From Marinobacterium profundum (GTDB lineage: Bacteria; Pseudomonadota; Gammaproteobacteria; Pseudomonadales; Balneatricaceae): 60,762 nucleotides of DNA. The translations under genes and the position numbers were made by a program. The stretch spans positions 1 to 60,762 of the forward strand of contig NZ_BCNS01000105.1 of NCBI RefSeq assembly GCF_001528745.1, given 5' to 3'. The notes below the pieces were generated by a model, which had not been told where the DNA came from, did not search any database, and worked only from the letters and a program-made list of their open reading frames with translations. Positions within the stretch are counted from its first letter, which is position 1, and each line of letters opens with the position of its first letter. This document shows positions 36,965-45,922 of this stretch, piece after piece.

Positions 36965-38443
36965 ATGAAATCGCGAATAGAAAGGATCAGGACGCCCAGT
37001 GTGCTGCTAGCCTGTGTGGGTGCAGCCAGCCTGGCACTGGCATCCAGCCATATGGATGCCCCCCTGATCACTCTGGATGATGCGGCCAATACCGCCGATG
37101 TGTATGCCTTTCGCAGTAACAGCGACGGCATGGCCTATCTGACCACGGCGCTGAGCGTCTATCCGTTCGAGGAGCCCGGTATCGGGCCCAACAAATATAA
37201 CTTTGACGACCGGGTGCGCTACTCGATCCATGTTGCGACCGGTGATGATCTGGCCGCCGGCAGGCCTTCGCTTAGCTACCACTTTCGTTTCAATACCGCC
37301 TACAAGACCAACCAGACGATACTGCAGTCTTACCTGGGTGTGATTGACAGGGTGGGGGACGATGCCCAGAACCTGACCCAGAGTTACCGGTTGACGCAGG
37401 AGAACCACCGCACCGGCATAGTGACGGACCTGACGCCGCCGGGATTCAAAATGCTGGTACCGCCCAATAATCAGGGTATTGCGACCCCTCTGTACAATAT
37501 TGATAACAATGGTGAAAACCCGGCCCGCGACGGCGTAGCGCTGGTGGCTTCACTTGATGCCTATACAGCGCAGACCGTTTACAACCTGCCGGGCGGTTAT
37601 CGCACTTTTGCCGGTCAGCGAGACGACGGCTTCTACGGCGATATTCAGTCGATCTTCGATCTGCTGCAGCTGCGCAGCCCGGGCGTTGATGCCCAGGGTG
37701 GCTACAACGTGCATACGGTGGTGCTGGATATACCCTTGCAGGCGATCGGCGGTGCCGACCAGGTGGTGGGTGTTTATGCCAGTACCAGCCGGCAGAAACA
37801 GACAGTGCTGCGCAAGGACGGGCCCAAGGAGTCTGGTGATTGGGTGCAGGTGGCCCGTCAGGGGAATCCGTTGTTCAACGAAGCCCTGGTCGCCATTGCC
37901 GACAAGGATCTCTATAACCGCTCCTCACCCGAGGTGGACGCTGCACTCTTTGCCAAATACGCCGAGGAGCCTGAGCTGGCCGCATTGCTGAATGATCTGG
38001 TGTTTGGCGGTGATATGGTAGCGCTTGAAACCGGGCGCACAGATATCGCCGGGATCTTTATTCCCGACCTGATCAAGGTGGATCTGTCCACCGCCGCTGC
38101 GCGTCTGGCAGGCGGCGGTGCCGATGATGTGGCCAATCCCGATGATGCCGGCTTCTCGCGCCTGAGTGTGTTCGGCGGTGATGCGCTGAGCAGCTCGGTG
38201 CAGGCAGGTCTTCCCGGCTTTGCGGCGGGTACCATTCCAGGTGGCTGGCCCAATGGACGGCGCTTTGGTGATGATGTCGTTGATATTGCGGTTACGGCGC
38301 TGATCAGTGATCTGCGCAATGATCCACTGGTGATCAACGGACCTGCCGGTGACAACGTCGATGCCAATGATATTGCCTATAACAAGGTGTTCCCCTACGC
38401 CGCGACGCCCCTGAACGGGCGTAATCATGGTCATGGGCACTAA
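36965..38443 (+). CDS. DUF4331 secreted protein
   Basis: A 492-residue secreted DUF4331 protein of unknown function. A signal peptide (about 1-28) is followed by the family hallmark SSHMDAPLITLDDAANTADVYAF and further conserved strands (KYNFDDRVRYSIH, GYNVHTVVLDIPL). The His/Asp-rich mature N-terminus hints at metal binding but is not proof. GGAGA precedes the start. The 3' end overlaps the HupE-like gene, so they are translationally linked. Confidence 0.82.
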   Translation: MKSRIERIRTPSVLLACVGAASLALASSHMDAPLITLDDAANTADVYAFRSNSDGMAYLTTALSVYPFEEPGIGPNKYNFDDRVRYSIHVATGDDLAAGRPSLSYHFRFNTAYKTNQTILQSYLGVIDRVGDDAQNLTQSYRLTQENHRTGIVTDLTPPGFKMLVPPNNQGIATPLYNIDNNGENPARDGVALVASLDAYTAQTVYNLPGGYRTFAGQRDDGFYGDIQSIFDLLQLRSPGVDAQGGYNVHTVVLDIPLQAIGGADQVVGVYASTSRQKQTVLRKDGPKESGDWVQVARQGNPLFNEALVAIADKDLYNRSSPEVDAALFAKYAEEPELAALLNDLVFGGDMVALETGRTDIAGIFIPDLIKVDLSTAAARLAGGGADDVANPDDAGFSRLSVFGGDALSSSVQAGLPGFAAGTIPGGWPNGRRFGDDVVDIAVTALISDLRNDPLVINGPAGDNVDANDIAYNKVFPYAATPLNGRNHGHGH

Positions 38444-39560
38444 GGTTAAACCCGCCCTGTGGCTGTTGCTGGGGCTGCTTTTGCAGCCCTGGCACAGTGC
38501 ACTGGCGCATGACCCGGGCATCAGTACTGTCCGGGTCATGCCTGATGCGGCGGGCCTATCGCTGTTGTTCAGTATTAATGCCAGCGAGCTTGAACGTTTT
38601 GTCAGCCTGGATAGCGACAGTAACGCGACGGTGAGTGAGGCGGAAGTTGAGGCTGCGGCCGAGCGTCTGCGGGGCCTGGCCATTTCCCTGGTACGGCTTG
38701 AGCCTGCGAGTGACTCCCGGATGCCCCGTGCCGGTACCGTTGCACTGGGCGCACAGCAGACTATCGAGCTGGCTGTGCGGATTGACGACGCTGTTGTTCC
38801 CGTCGACACCCAGCTGGCTTTTCTGCGGCTGGACGAGTTTCCCCCCGACCATCGCCTTTATGTCTCCCTGGAGCAGGATGGGACGCTGCTGGATGCGCGC
38901 ATTCTGTCGGCCCGTACGCCACAGCTGACCGTGCCGGCGCAGGCAATCTCCACCCTGCGGTTGCTCCAGACCTATATTACCGAGGGCATGCAGCATATCT
39001 GGAGCGGATTTGATCATATGCTGTTTCTCGTCACCTTGCTGCTGCCGGCGGTGCTGGTACGCACGGGCGCAGGCTGGACGCCGGCCGAGGGGTTGAAGCC
39101 CGCCACGCTTGAGCTGCTTAAGGTCGTCACGGCCTTCACCCTGGCGCACTCCATCACCCTGAGTCTGAGTGTGCTGAATATTCTGAGTCTGCCGTCGCGC
39201 CTGGTGGAGAGCCTGATTGCGCTATCGGTGATATTGGCGGCGCTGAATAATTTGTGGCCGCTGGGGCGAGGTTTGCGCTGGCCGCTGGCGCTGGGTTTTG
39301 GGTTACTGCACGGCTTTGGCTTCGCCAGTGTGCTGTCGCTGCTCGGGCTGCCCGCGGGCGGGCAGCTGGCGGCACTGGCTGGATTTAATATAGGCATAGA
39401 ACTCGGCCAGCTGGCACTGGTCGCGATACTGTTCCCACCGCTTTACCTGGCCCGGTCGCAGCTGTTTTTCCAGCCGCTGGTGTTGCGTACAGGCTCGGTG
39501 CTGGTGATTCTGGTGGCCGGTGTCTGGCTGTGGCAGCGTGTATTCCCGGGGGGTTCCTGA
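38427..39560 (+). CDS. HupE/UreJ-like membrane protein with EF-hand
   Basis: A 377-residue protein: signal peptide (cleavage about HSALA-HDPG), an extracytoplasmic domain of about 160 residues holding an EF-hand-like loop (residues 62-73, DSDSNATVSEAE), and a six-helix HupE/UreJ-type C-terminal domain with GFDHMLF, LAHSITLSLSVL, HGFGFASVL and FNIGIELGQL. HupE/UreJ proteins are linked to nickel or other metal uptake; this larger version's substrate is unknown. The true start may be the ATG at 38427 or 38433; both overlap the DUF4331 end. Confidence 0.82.
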   Translation: MVMGTKVKPALWLLLGLLLQPWHSALAHDPGISTVRVMPDAAGLSLLFSINASELERFVSLDSDSNATVSEAEVEAAAERLRGLAISLVRLEPASDSRMPRAGTVALGAQQTIELAVRIDDAVVPVDTQLAFLRLDEFPPDHRLYVSLEQDGTLLDARILSARTPQLTVPAQAISTLRLLQTYITEGMQHIWSGFDHMLFLVTLLLPAVLVRTGAGWTPAEGLKPATLELLKVVTAFTLAHSITLSLSVLNILSLPSRLVESLIALSVILAALNNLWPLGRGLRWPLALGFGLLHGFGFASVLSLLGLPAGGQLAALAGFNIGIELGQLALVAILFPPLYLARSQLFFQPLVLRTGSVLVILVAGVWLWQRVFPGGS

Positions 39561-39656
39561 GAGTCGCTTTGTGATACTGGCATATGCTTTGCGTCCAGCT
39601 GCGGCATGATGGGCACCGGGCTCTATACTGAGTGCGATGACAGGATGCGGATAGTG

Positions 39657-40319
39657 ATGACGGAACGGGTTATACAGGCGGATGGGATCTGCAAGCACTA
39701 TGGCCGCGGGGAAACCCGGGTCCAGGTGCTGCGTGATCTGTCGTTTGAGCTTGCAGCAGGCGAGTCCGTGGCCATTATGGGGCCATCGGGCTGTGGCAAG
39801 TCGACCCTGCTGAACCTGCTTAATGGCCTAATGCACCCCGATCAGGGCTCACTGGAAGTGTTCGGCCTGCCATATCAGCGCCTTGGCGACAACGGCTGGG
39901 CCCGCTGGCGTCGCCACCGCATAGCGACCCTGTTTCAGGATGGCAATCTGATTCCAACCCTGAGCGTCAGCCGCAATCTTGTCTTTCGGGCGGGCTTGGC
40001 GGGGCTCAAGGTCGAGCCGCTTGAGCTGCTGCAGGCGCTGGGTATTAGTGATGTCGCGCAACGCTACCCCGACCAGCTGTCCGGCGGTCAGCGCCAGCGC
40101 GCGGCCCTGGCCTGCGCTTTTGCCATGCAGCCTGAACTGATTCTGGCGGATGAGCCCACTGGCAGCCTGGATGAAGCCAGTGCCCAACTTGTTATGCCAT
40201 TGTTTTTCAAAACCATGCACGAACGCGGCCTGACGGCCCTGATCGTGACCCACAACCCGGTGCTGGCGCAGGGCTGTGATCGGGTGCTGCACCTGAGCAA
40301 CGGTGCTCTGAGTCCATGA
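39657..40319 (+). CDS. LolD/MacB-type ABC transporter ATP-binding protein
   Basis: A 220-residue ABC ATPase. Walker A is GPSGCGKST, the signature is LSGGQRQRA, and Walker B is LILADEPTGSLDE. It belongs to the LolD/MacB/FtsE branch, which works with FtsX-type permeases in mechanotransmission or lipoprotein handling rather than classic import. The start at MTERVIQ (39657) is preferred to an upstream Met at 39606. The permease begins within its stop (ATGA). Confidence 0.88.
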   Translation: MTERVIQADGICKHYGRGETRVQVLRDLSFELAAGESVAIMGPSGCGKSTLLNLLNGLMHPDQGSLEVFGLPYQRLGDNGWARWRRHRIATLFQDGNLIPTLSVSRNLVFRAGLAGLKVEPLELLQALGISDVAQRYPDQLSGGQRQRAALACAFAMQPELILADEPTGSLDEASAQLVMPLFFKTMHERGLTALIVTHNPVLAQGCDRVLHLSNGALSP

Positions 40320-42769
40320 GCTCGGCAGTGTATTTGTTCCAGGTGTACCTGAGCCATTACCGCCGCCACCCCGGGCAGCTGGCCGGCCTGCTGCTGATCC
40401 TCGCCTGTGCCGCCATGCTCTGGAGCGGCGTGCAATCACTCACCAGTCGGGGCGCAGCCTCCATTGAAGCCTCAGTACAGGCCCAGGCGCCCCAATTGTC
40501 GCTGCAGCGGCTCGACAGGCGTCCCCTTGGGGTGGATGACTTTGCGTTGCTACGCCGAGCAGGCTTTTGCGTTACGCCGCGCCTCAATCTGCAGCTTGAA
40601 CTCGACCGGCCAAGCCAGGCGCAGAGTAAACCCTCTTCTAGCGTACGCGCACGGCTGCGCCTGCTGGGCATCGATCCTCTTACGGCGGCTTGCCTGCCTT
40701 CGCTCCCCGGGATGACGGCGGTGCTGGATGCCGCAGAACCTGAGCTAGTAGCCGGGCAATCGCCAGCAGAAGGGGGGGCGGCACGGGGCACACTCTGGGG
40801 TTCAGCTAGCGCATTGCGGTTGTGGCAAAGCAGCGCGCACGCCGTTACCACTGAATATGCGTTGCAGGCGGCACCTGATCTGCCGGCCGATGTGCTGGTG
40901 GGTGATATAGCCACCATAGCCATTCTTGCCCGGCAGACAGGGCGTGTGGCAGGGCTTGAGCTGCTGATGCCGGCGCCGCTGGCCCGGATGCTGCCTTCAG
41001 GCTACGAGGCGACGCTGCAGGACTACGGGGTTTCATCGGCGCCGCTGGCAAACAGCTTTCTGCTCAGTCTGGAGGCGCTGGGCTGGCTGGCCCTGCTGGT
41101 GGCGGCGCTGCTGGTACGTGCGGTCTATCTGTTTTCGATGGAGCAGCGCCGGCGCAGCCTGGATATCCTCTATCGCCAGGGCGTTGAACTCTGGCGTCTG
41201 CGGCTCTACCTGCTGCTGGAAATGCTGTTGCTGTGCGTGCTCGGCGGGGCTCTGGGCGTATGGCTTGGGCAGCTGCTGGCTGGCCTGCTGGCTGAGGGCT
41301 TTCGAGGCACCCTGGCGGGCTTGTTCAGCCTCGAGGGTCTGGGCGCGGGCCTGTCGGCGGCAGAACTCTGGCTGCGGGCCGCCTTTGTACTGCTGGTGTT
41401 ACTGGCCTGGGCCTGCAGCGATATCTTGCTGCTGAAGTCCGATATTCAGACGGGAGAGACTCGCCGCCCGGAGGGGCCCTGGGGCTGGCTCGCCGGTGTG
41501 CTGCTGATGCAACTGGGTGTGCTGGGTCTGGCGCTGGATACGCCGCTGTGGCTGATTTTTGCGGCCACCGGTGCCTGCCTGCTGGGCGCAGGCCTGTTAC
41601 TGCCGCGCTTGCTGTCACTCTTGCTGTCAGGGCTGCAGGCTTTGGTGCAACGCAGGCCTGGCGCAGTGTTGCTGGAATGGTCCTGCTCGGAGATGCAGGC
41701 GCTGTGTCGTCTGCTGCGCCTGCCATTGCTGGCGCTGGCATTTGCCATCGCTTCTGCCATTGGCATCCAGGCCATGGTGACGGGCTTTGAAAGCACCTTT
41801 GCACGCTGGCTCGATCAGCGGCTGCAGGGGCAGCTTTATCTGGATCCCGCGCAGCCGGTGATATTGCAGGATTGGGTGACCCAGTTGCAGACGCTGCCCC
41901 AGGTGGTGGCGGTACTGCCCCAGGTGCGCGGGCGGGGGCTGGTGGAGCAGCAGGCGGTGGATGTGCTGGGGGTGGACCCTGAGTCTGCGCTTGTGTCGGG
42001 CTGGGATTTTCTGGAGTCGGCACCGCAGCCCTGGCTGGCGCTGCGGGGGCAGGGCCTGATGCTCAATGAGCAGCTGGCGCGGCGCCAGCACCTCAAGCTG
42101 GGCGACTGGATCAAGGTGCGCCTGGGCTCCATGGAAAAGCTGTATCAGGTGGCGGCCATCTATGCCGATTATGGCCGGCCGGATGGCGAAATAATGCTGG
42201 GGTACCGCCATTTTCCAACAGCGCTACCTGGGCGCCATACCACCTTTGTGCTGGGGCTGGCGCCGGGCTCAGCACCGGACTGGCAGCGCTGGCCGCAACA
42301 GTACCCCTGGCTGGCGGATAGCCGGCTGCGTGATCAGGCCGCGCTCAAGGCGGGGGCCCGGGCGGTGTTTGGCCGTACCTTCGACATTACCGGCGCGCTG
42401 AGCGGGCTGACGCTACTGCTATCAGGAGTGGCACTTATGCTGATGGCTCTGACACTGTTTCGTTTGCGCCAACGCCTGTACAGCTGGATCTACGTCTGCG
42501 GCCTGACCCGCGGCCAGTTGCGCTGGCGCCTCTGTGCTCACTCCATGCTGCTCACCACAGTGTTGAGTGTGCTGGCGACGCCCCTGGGCATTTTCCTGTC
42601 CTGGGTGCTGGTGGCCAGGGTCAACCCGGTGGCCTTTGGCTGGGCGCTGCCGTTCAACCTTTATCCGGCCTACTGGCTGCAGGTGTGGCTGGCCTGTCTG
42701 CTGGTCGGTGCCGTAACCGGTGTGCTGATGGCAAGCCCGGTGCGGCTCGAGACACTGAAAAATGAATAG
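40316..42769 (+). CDS. FtsX-type ABC permease (AttFG-like), 817 aa
   Basis: A large permease with about ten membrane helices arranged as two FtsX/MacB-like units with extracytoplasmic domains between them. Its size and its place between a LolD-like ATPase and an AttH-like protein match AttEFGH-type systems, in which two permease halves are fused. The cargo is unknown. It overlaps both neighbours (ATGA upstream, 8 bases downstream). Helix-forming segments are extremely Leu/Ala rich. Confidence 0.85.
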   Translation: MSSAVYLFQVYLSHYRRHPGQLAGLLLILACAAMLWSGVQSLTSRGAASIEASVQAQAPQLSLQRLDRRPLGVDDFALLRRAGFCVTPRLNLQLELDRPSQAQSKPSSSVRARLRLLGIDPLTAACLPSLPGMTAVLDAAEPELVAGQSPAEGGAARGTLWGSASALRLWQSSAHAVTTEYALQAAPDLPADVLVGDIATIAILARQTGRVAGLELLMPAPLARMLPSGYEATLQDYGVSSAPLANSFLLSLEALGWLALLVAALLVRAVYLFSMEQRRRSLDILYRQGVELWRLRLYLLLEMLLLCVLGGALGVWLGQLLAGLLAEGFRGTLAGLFSLEGLGAGLSAAELWLRAAFVLLVLLAWACSDILLLKSDIQTGETRRPEGPWGWLAGVLLMQLGVLGLALDTPLWLIFAATGACLLGAGLLLPRLLSLLLSGLQALVQRRPGAVLLEWSCSEMQALCRLLRLPLLALAFAIASAIGIQAMVTGFESTFARWLDQRLQGQLYLDPAQPVILQDWVTQLQTLPQVVAVLPQVRGRGLVEQQAVDVLGVDPESALVSGWDFLESAPQPWLALRGQGLMLNEQLARRQHLKLGDWIKVRLGSMEKLYQVAAIYADYGRPDGEIMLGYRHFPTALPGRHTTFVLGLAPGSAPDWQRWPQQYPWLADSRLRDQAALKAGARAVFGRTFDITGALSGLTLLLSGVALMLMALTLFRLRQRLYSWIYVCGLTRGQLRWRLCAHSMLLTTVLSVLATPLGIFLSWVLVARVNPVAFGWALPFNLYPAYWLQVWLACLLVGAVTGVLMASPVRLETLKNE

Positions 42770-43874
42770 CTGTCTGGGCCGCTGGCGACCCTGGGTGGGC
42801 ATCCTGCTGTTGCTGTTGCTGTTGCTGTTGCTGGCGGGCTCTGAGCCTGCACCGCCGCCACAAGGTGATGCAACGGCTGTGTTGAGCGAGCAGGTATCGC
42901 CTGAAGCGGACTTTGCCCAGGCCCAGCCCGGCATGACAGTTTCATTGCCCCAGGATATGGGCGCTCATCCGGACTATCGGCTGGAGTGGTGGTACCTCAA
43001 TGCCAATCTGCGCAGCGAGACAGGCGAGGCCTTCGGTGTGCAGTGGACGCTGTTTCGCATGGGGCTTGGCGGGCAGCGCGCAGAAGAAACAGCCATGGCC
43101 GGCTGGTATGGCGATGAGTTGTGGCTGGCGCACGCGGCGCTGAGTCAGCCGGGGCGCCATCGTTTTGCCTCCAAGCTTGGGCGCGGTGGCAGTGGTCAGG
43201 CCGGGGTCGTCGCGGCGCCCTTTGAGGCCTGGATTGATGACTGGCAGCTGAGCGCCTTGCAACAGGGTGGCTGGGCGCTGCAGACCCAGGCGGGCGACTT
43301 TGGCTACCGCTTGCAGCTGATGCCGACCCTGGCTGCGGTAAAGCACGGTAACCAGGGCTTTAGCGCCAAGTCGGCTGTGGGCGGCGGCTCTATGTATTTC
43401 AGTTACCCGGCCCTGGCCATCAGTGGAGAGATCACCCTGGATGGCAAGACGCACCAGGTCAGCGGCCAGGGCTGGTTTGACCGCGAGTGGAGCAGTCAGC
43501 TGCTGCAACCCGATCAGCGTGGCTGGGACTGGATGGCGCTGCATCTGGATGATGGCCGCCGCTTGATGCTGTTCCGGATACGAGGCAAAGCGCCGTTTTA
43601 TGCCGCCAGCCTGATTCAGGCCGATGGCAGCAGCCAGGCACTGAGCCCCGATGAATTCAGCTTGCAGCCGCTGGCCTTTCGCGACAGCAGGCGTGGCCAG
43701 GTGCCGGTGCGCTGGCAGGTGAGGGTGCCGGCAGCGGGCATCGAGCTTGAGGTGACGGCCTGGCCCGGGGACTTCTGGAATCCGGGCCGGCTGAGTTACT
43801 GGGAAGGGCCGGTGGAGGTAAGCGGCAGTCATAGGGGTGAAGGTTACCTGGAAATGACCGGCTACGGCGACTGA
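42762..43874 (+). CDS. AttH/CrtC-like lipocalin-fold protein
   Basis: A 370-residue exported protein of the AttH/hydroxyneurosporene-synthase-like (CrtC) family. The family hallmark LEWWYLNANL is at about 75-84, with FGVQWTLFR, a later SGQGWFDREWSSQ, and WDWMALHLDDGR. The signal peptide core is a nine-to-ten-Leu run encoded by a CTGTTG repeat. Context with the FtsX-type ABC pair suggests a periplasmic partner for a hydrophobic ligand. Confidence 0.82.
   Translation: MNSCLGRWRPWVGILLLLLLLLLLAGSEPAPPPQGDATAVLSEQVSPEADFAQAQPGMTVSLPQDMGAHPDYRLEWWYLNANLRSETGEAFGVQWTLFRMGLGGQRAEETAMAGWYGDELWLAHAALSQPGRHRFASKLGRGGSGQAGVVAAPFEAWIDDWQLSALQQGGWALQTQAGDFGYRLQLMPTLAAVKHGNQGFSAKSAVGGGSMYFSYPALAISGEITLDGKTHQVSGQGWFDREWSSQLLQPDQRGWDWMALHLDDGRRLMLFRIRGKAPFYAASLIQADGSSQALSPDEFSLQPLAFRDSRRGQVPVRWQVRVPAAGIELEVTAWPGDFWNPGRLSYWEGPVEVSGSHRGEGYLEMTGYGD
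42804..42833 (+). repeat. In-frame CTGTTG microsatellite in signal peptide
   Basis: The signal-peptide core of the AttH-like gene is built of CTG/TTG codons in a near-perfect six-base repeat of about five units. Length changes would add or remove Leu pairs without a frameshift. Confidence 0.7.
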
Positions 43875-43918
43875 AGCTGCGCCCGGTAAGGCTTCGGGTT
43901 ATGCTGGCGACCTTTGTG

Positions 43919-44121
43919 CCATTAACCAGACGGACAAACAGGTTCCCTCCCTATTTGTCCGTCACGCCAGAACTCTTTAGCCTAATAGAATGGCCGCAGG
44001 TGCGTGGACCTGCTGGGCTCTTTCCGGCGAAGGGATGGCGCTCGCGTTGGGCCGTTGTTCCAGCGAAAGGCCCAATGATGAAGCATCCCTGCTTCATGTA
44101 TTACCCCGCTGGGTTAATATC
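43919..44121. repeat. Family C structured repeat, copy 2
   Basis: About 203 bp between the AttH-like gene and the ABC exporter. Its stems are GGACAAACAGG/CCTATTTGTCC, GCAGGT/ACCTGC, TTGGGCC/GGCCCAA and GAAGCA/TGCTTC, with the end dyad around CCCGCTGGG. It ends 35 bp before the exporter ATG. An open frame runs through it into the exporter gene but is not a credible extension. Confidence 0.75.
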
Positions 44122-44155
44122 GACTGTCCATCCTGCCCCGAGACCGGTTTTTCCC

Positions 44156-45922
44156 ATGGCGTTATTTTTACAGCTTGGCTGGTTTTTTCGTGAACACCGG
44201 CGTACCTACAGCCTGGCGCTGTTGATGCTGGCGGGCGTAGCCGTGCTGAACATGAGTGTGCCCTGGCTGATTGGTCGCGCCATTGATGCGCTGCTGCAGG
44301 CGTCTGCTGGCAACGATGACGCCATACCGGGCGCGCATTATTTGCTGGCGCTGTGCGGCCTGGGGCTGGCGGTTTATCTGCTGCGCATGGGCTGGCGGCT
44401 GATTCTGTTTGGCACCTCCTATCGGCTTGGCAATCTGCTGCGCGCGCGCTTCTATCAGCGCCTGACTCGCCAGGGCCAGGCGTTCTACAACGTCCACAAC
44501 ACCGGCGACCTGATGGCCCGCGCCACCAACGATATAGATGCCATTGAGCTTGCGGCGGGCGAGGGGGTGCTGTCGGGCTTTGATGGTTTGCTGACGCTGT
44601 TACTGGTGCTGCTGATGATGTTTGTCGTAATCGACTGGCGTCTGGCGCTGGTGGCACTGATTCCCTTTCCCTTTATGGCGCTGGCGTTCTATCGCATATC
44701 CAGCGCCGTGCACCGCCATTTTCAGCAGGCGCTGGAGCAGTTTTCCCGCCTCAATGACCGTACCCAGGAAGCCCTGGCCGGCATTCGTCTGGTCAAGGCC
44801 ATGGGGCGAGAAAGGGTTGAAATCAGCGCATTTTGCGCCATCGCCGAAGAAGCCGCGGCAAGCAATTTCAAGGTGGCACGCAGCGAGGCGCTGTTCGAGC
44901 CGGTGATCTTCCTCTGCATGGCGGCGGCGCTGGCGCTGAGTGTGAGCTTTGGCGCCTGGCTGATTGTGCAGCAGGCGCTGACGGTCGGCGCCCTGGCCAG
45001 CTTTATCATGTATCTGGGGCAGCTGATCTGGCCGATGTTTGCCTTTGGCTGGCTGCTGAATATTGTTGAGCGCGGCAGTGCCGCCTTCAAGCGGGTGGAC
45101 AGCCTGTTGCAGTGCCCGGACAGCATTGATGCCAGCGGTACCCTGCAGCCATCGGGGGCGGATATTCGCCTGCGCGGGCTGACCTTCAGCTACCCCGACA
45201 GTCCGCAGCCTGCATTGCAGCAGATTGATCTGGACCTGCCCCAGGGGCGGGTGCTCGGCGTCGTAGGCCCTACCGGGGCCGGCAAGAGCACGCTGATTCA
45301 GCTGCTGATGCGCTATTGGGATGCGCAGCAGGGGACGCTTGAACTGGGCGGCGTTGCCATAGGCCAATTGCAGCTGGCGGCGGTGCGGGGCGCTTTCGCC
45401 TATGTGCCCCAGGATGCTTTTCTGTTCAGTATCAGCATTGCGCAAAATATTGCCTTGGCCAGGCCCGATGCCAGCCAGGCGGATATCGAAGCCGCCGCCC
45501 GCATCGCGTCGGTACACGACGATATCATGGGTTTTGAACATGGTTACCATACTCCGGTGGGCGAGCGCGGTGTGACCCTGTCGGGTGGGCAGCGCCAGCG
45601 TCTGGCGATCGCCCGGGCACTGCTGACTCAGGCGCCGGTACTGGTGCTGGACGATGCGCTCTCGGCGGTGGATGTGCATACCGAGCGGCGCATTCTGGGG
45701 CATCTGCGGCGCAATATCGGCGCTCAGAGCTGTATTATCATCAGCCACCGGTTGTCTGCGGTACAGCATGCCGACGAGATTATAGTGCTGTCCCACGGCC
45801 TTGTGCTGGAGCGTGGCAATCATGCAGCCCTGCAGATCGCGGACGGCTGGTACAGTCGCATGGAAGCGTATCAGCAACTCGAAGCCTCGCTCGATGCCAG
45901 GGATCAGGAGGTCAGGGCATGA
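44156..45922 (+). CDS. ABC exporter half-transporter (MdlA-like)
   Basis: A 588-residue half-transporter: six membrane helices (about 1-320) and an ABC ATPase with Walker A GPTGAGKST and a canonical LSGGQ signature. Walker B is VLVLDD, with Asp where the catalytic Glu usually stands, marking the degenerate half of a heterodimer. The partner begins inside its stop (ATGA). The start at 44156 (MALFLQLGW) is chosen because upstream sequence is the family C repeat. The substrate is unknown; relatives export drugs or lipids. Confidence 0.87.
   Translation: MALFLQLGWFFREHRRTYSLALLMLAGVAVLNMSVPWLIGRAIDALLQASAGNDDAIPGAHYLLALCGLGLAVYLLRMGWRLILFGTSYRLGNLLRARFYQRLTRQGQAFYNVHNTGDLMARATNDIDAIELAAGEGVLSGFDGLLTLLLVLLMMFVVIDWRLALVALIPFPFMALAFYRISSAVHRHFQQALEQFSRLNDRTQEALAGIRLVKAMGRERVEISAFCAIAEEAAASNFKVARSEALFEPVIFLCMAAALALSVSFGAWLIVQQALTVGALASFIMYLGQLIWPMFAFGWLLNIVERGSAAFKRVDSLLQCPDSIDASGTLQPSGADIRLRGLTFSYPDSPQPALQQIDLDLPQGRVLGVVGPTGAGKSTLIQLLMRYWDAQQGTLELGGVAIGQLQLAAVRGAFAYVPQDAFLFSISIAQNIALARPDASQADIEAAARIASVHDDIMGFEHGYHTPVGERGVTLSGGQRQRLAIARALLTQAPVLVLDDALSAVDVHTERRILGHLRRNIGAQSCIIISHRLSAVQHADEIIVLSHGLVLERGNHAALQIADGWYSRMEAYQQLEASLDARDQEVRA

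Noticed and set aside
43901-44155. N-terminal extension of the MdlA-like exporter
   Set aside because: The frame runs through a family C repeat; homology starts at the ATG at 44156.
44600-45877. 425-codon frame on the minus strand opposite the MdlA-like gene
   Set aside because: It is antisense to clear ABC transporter motifs and has a His/Gln-rich shadow composition.
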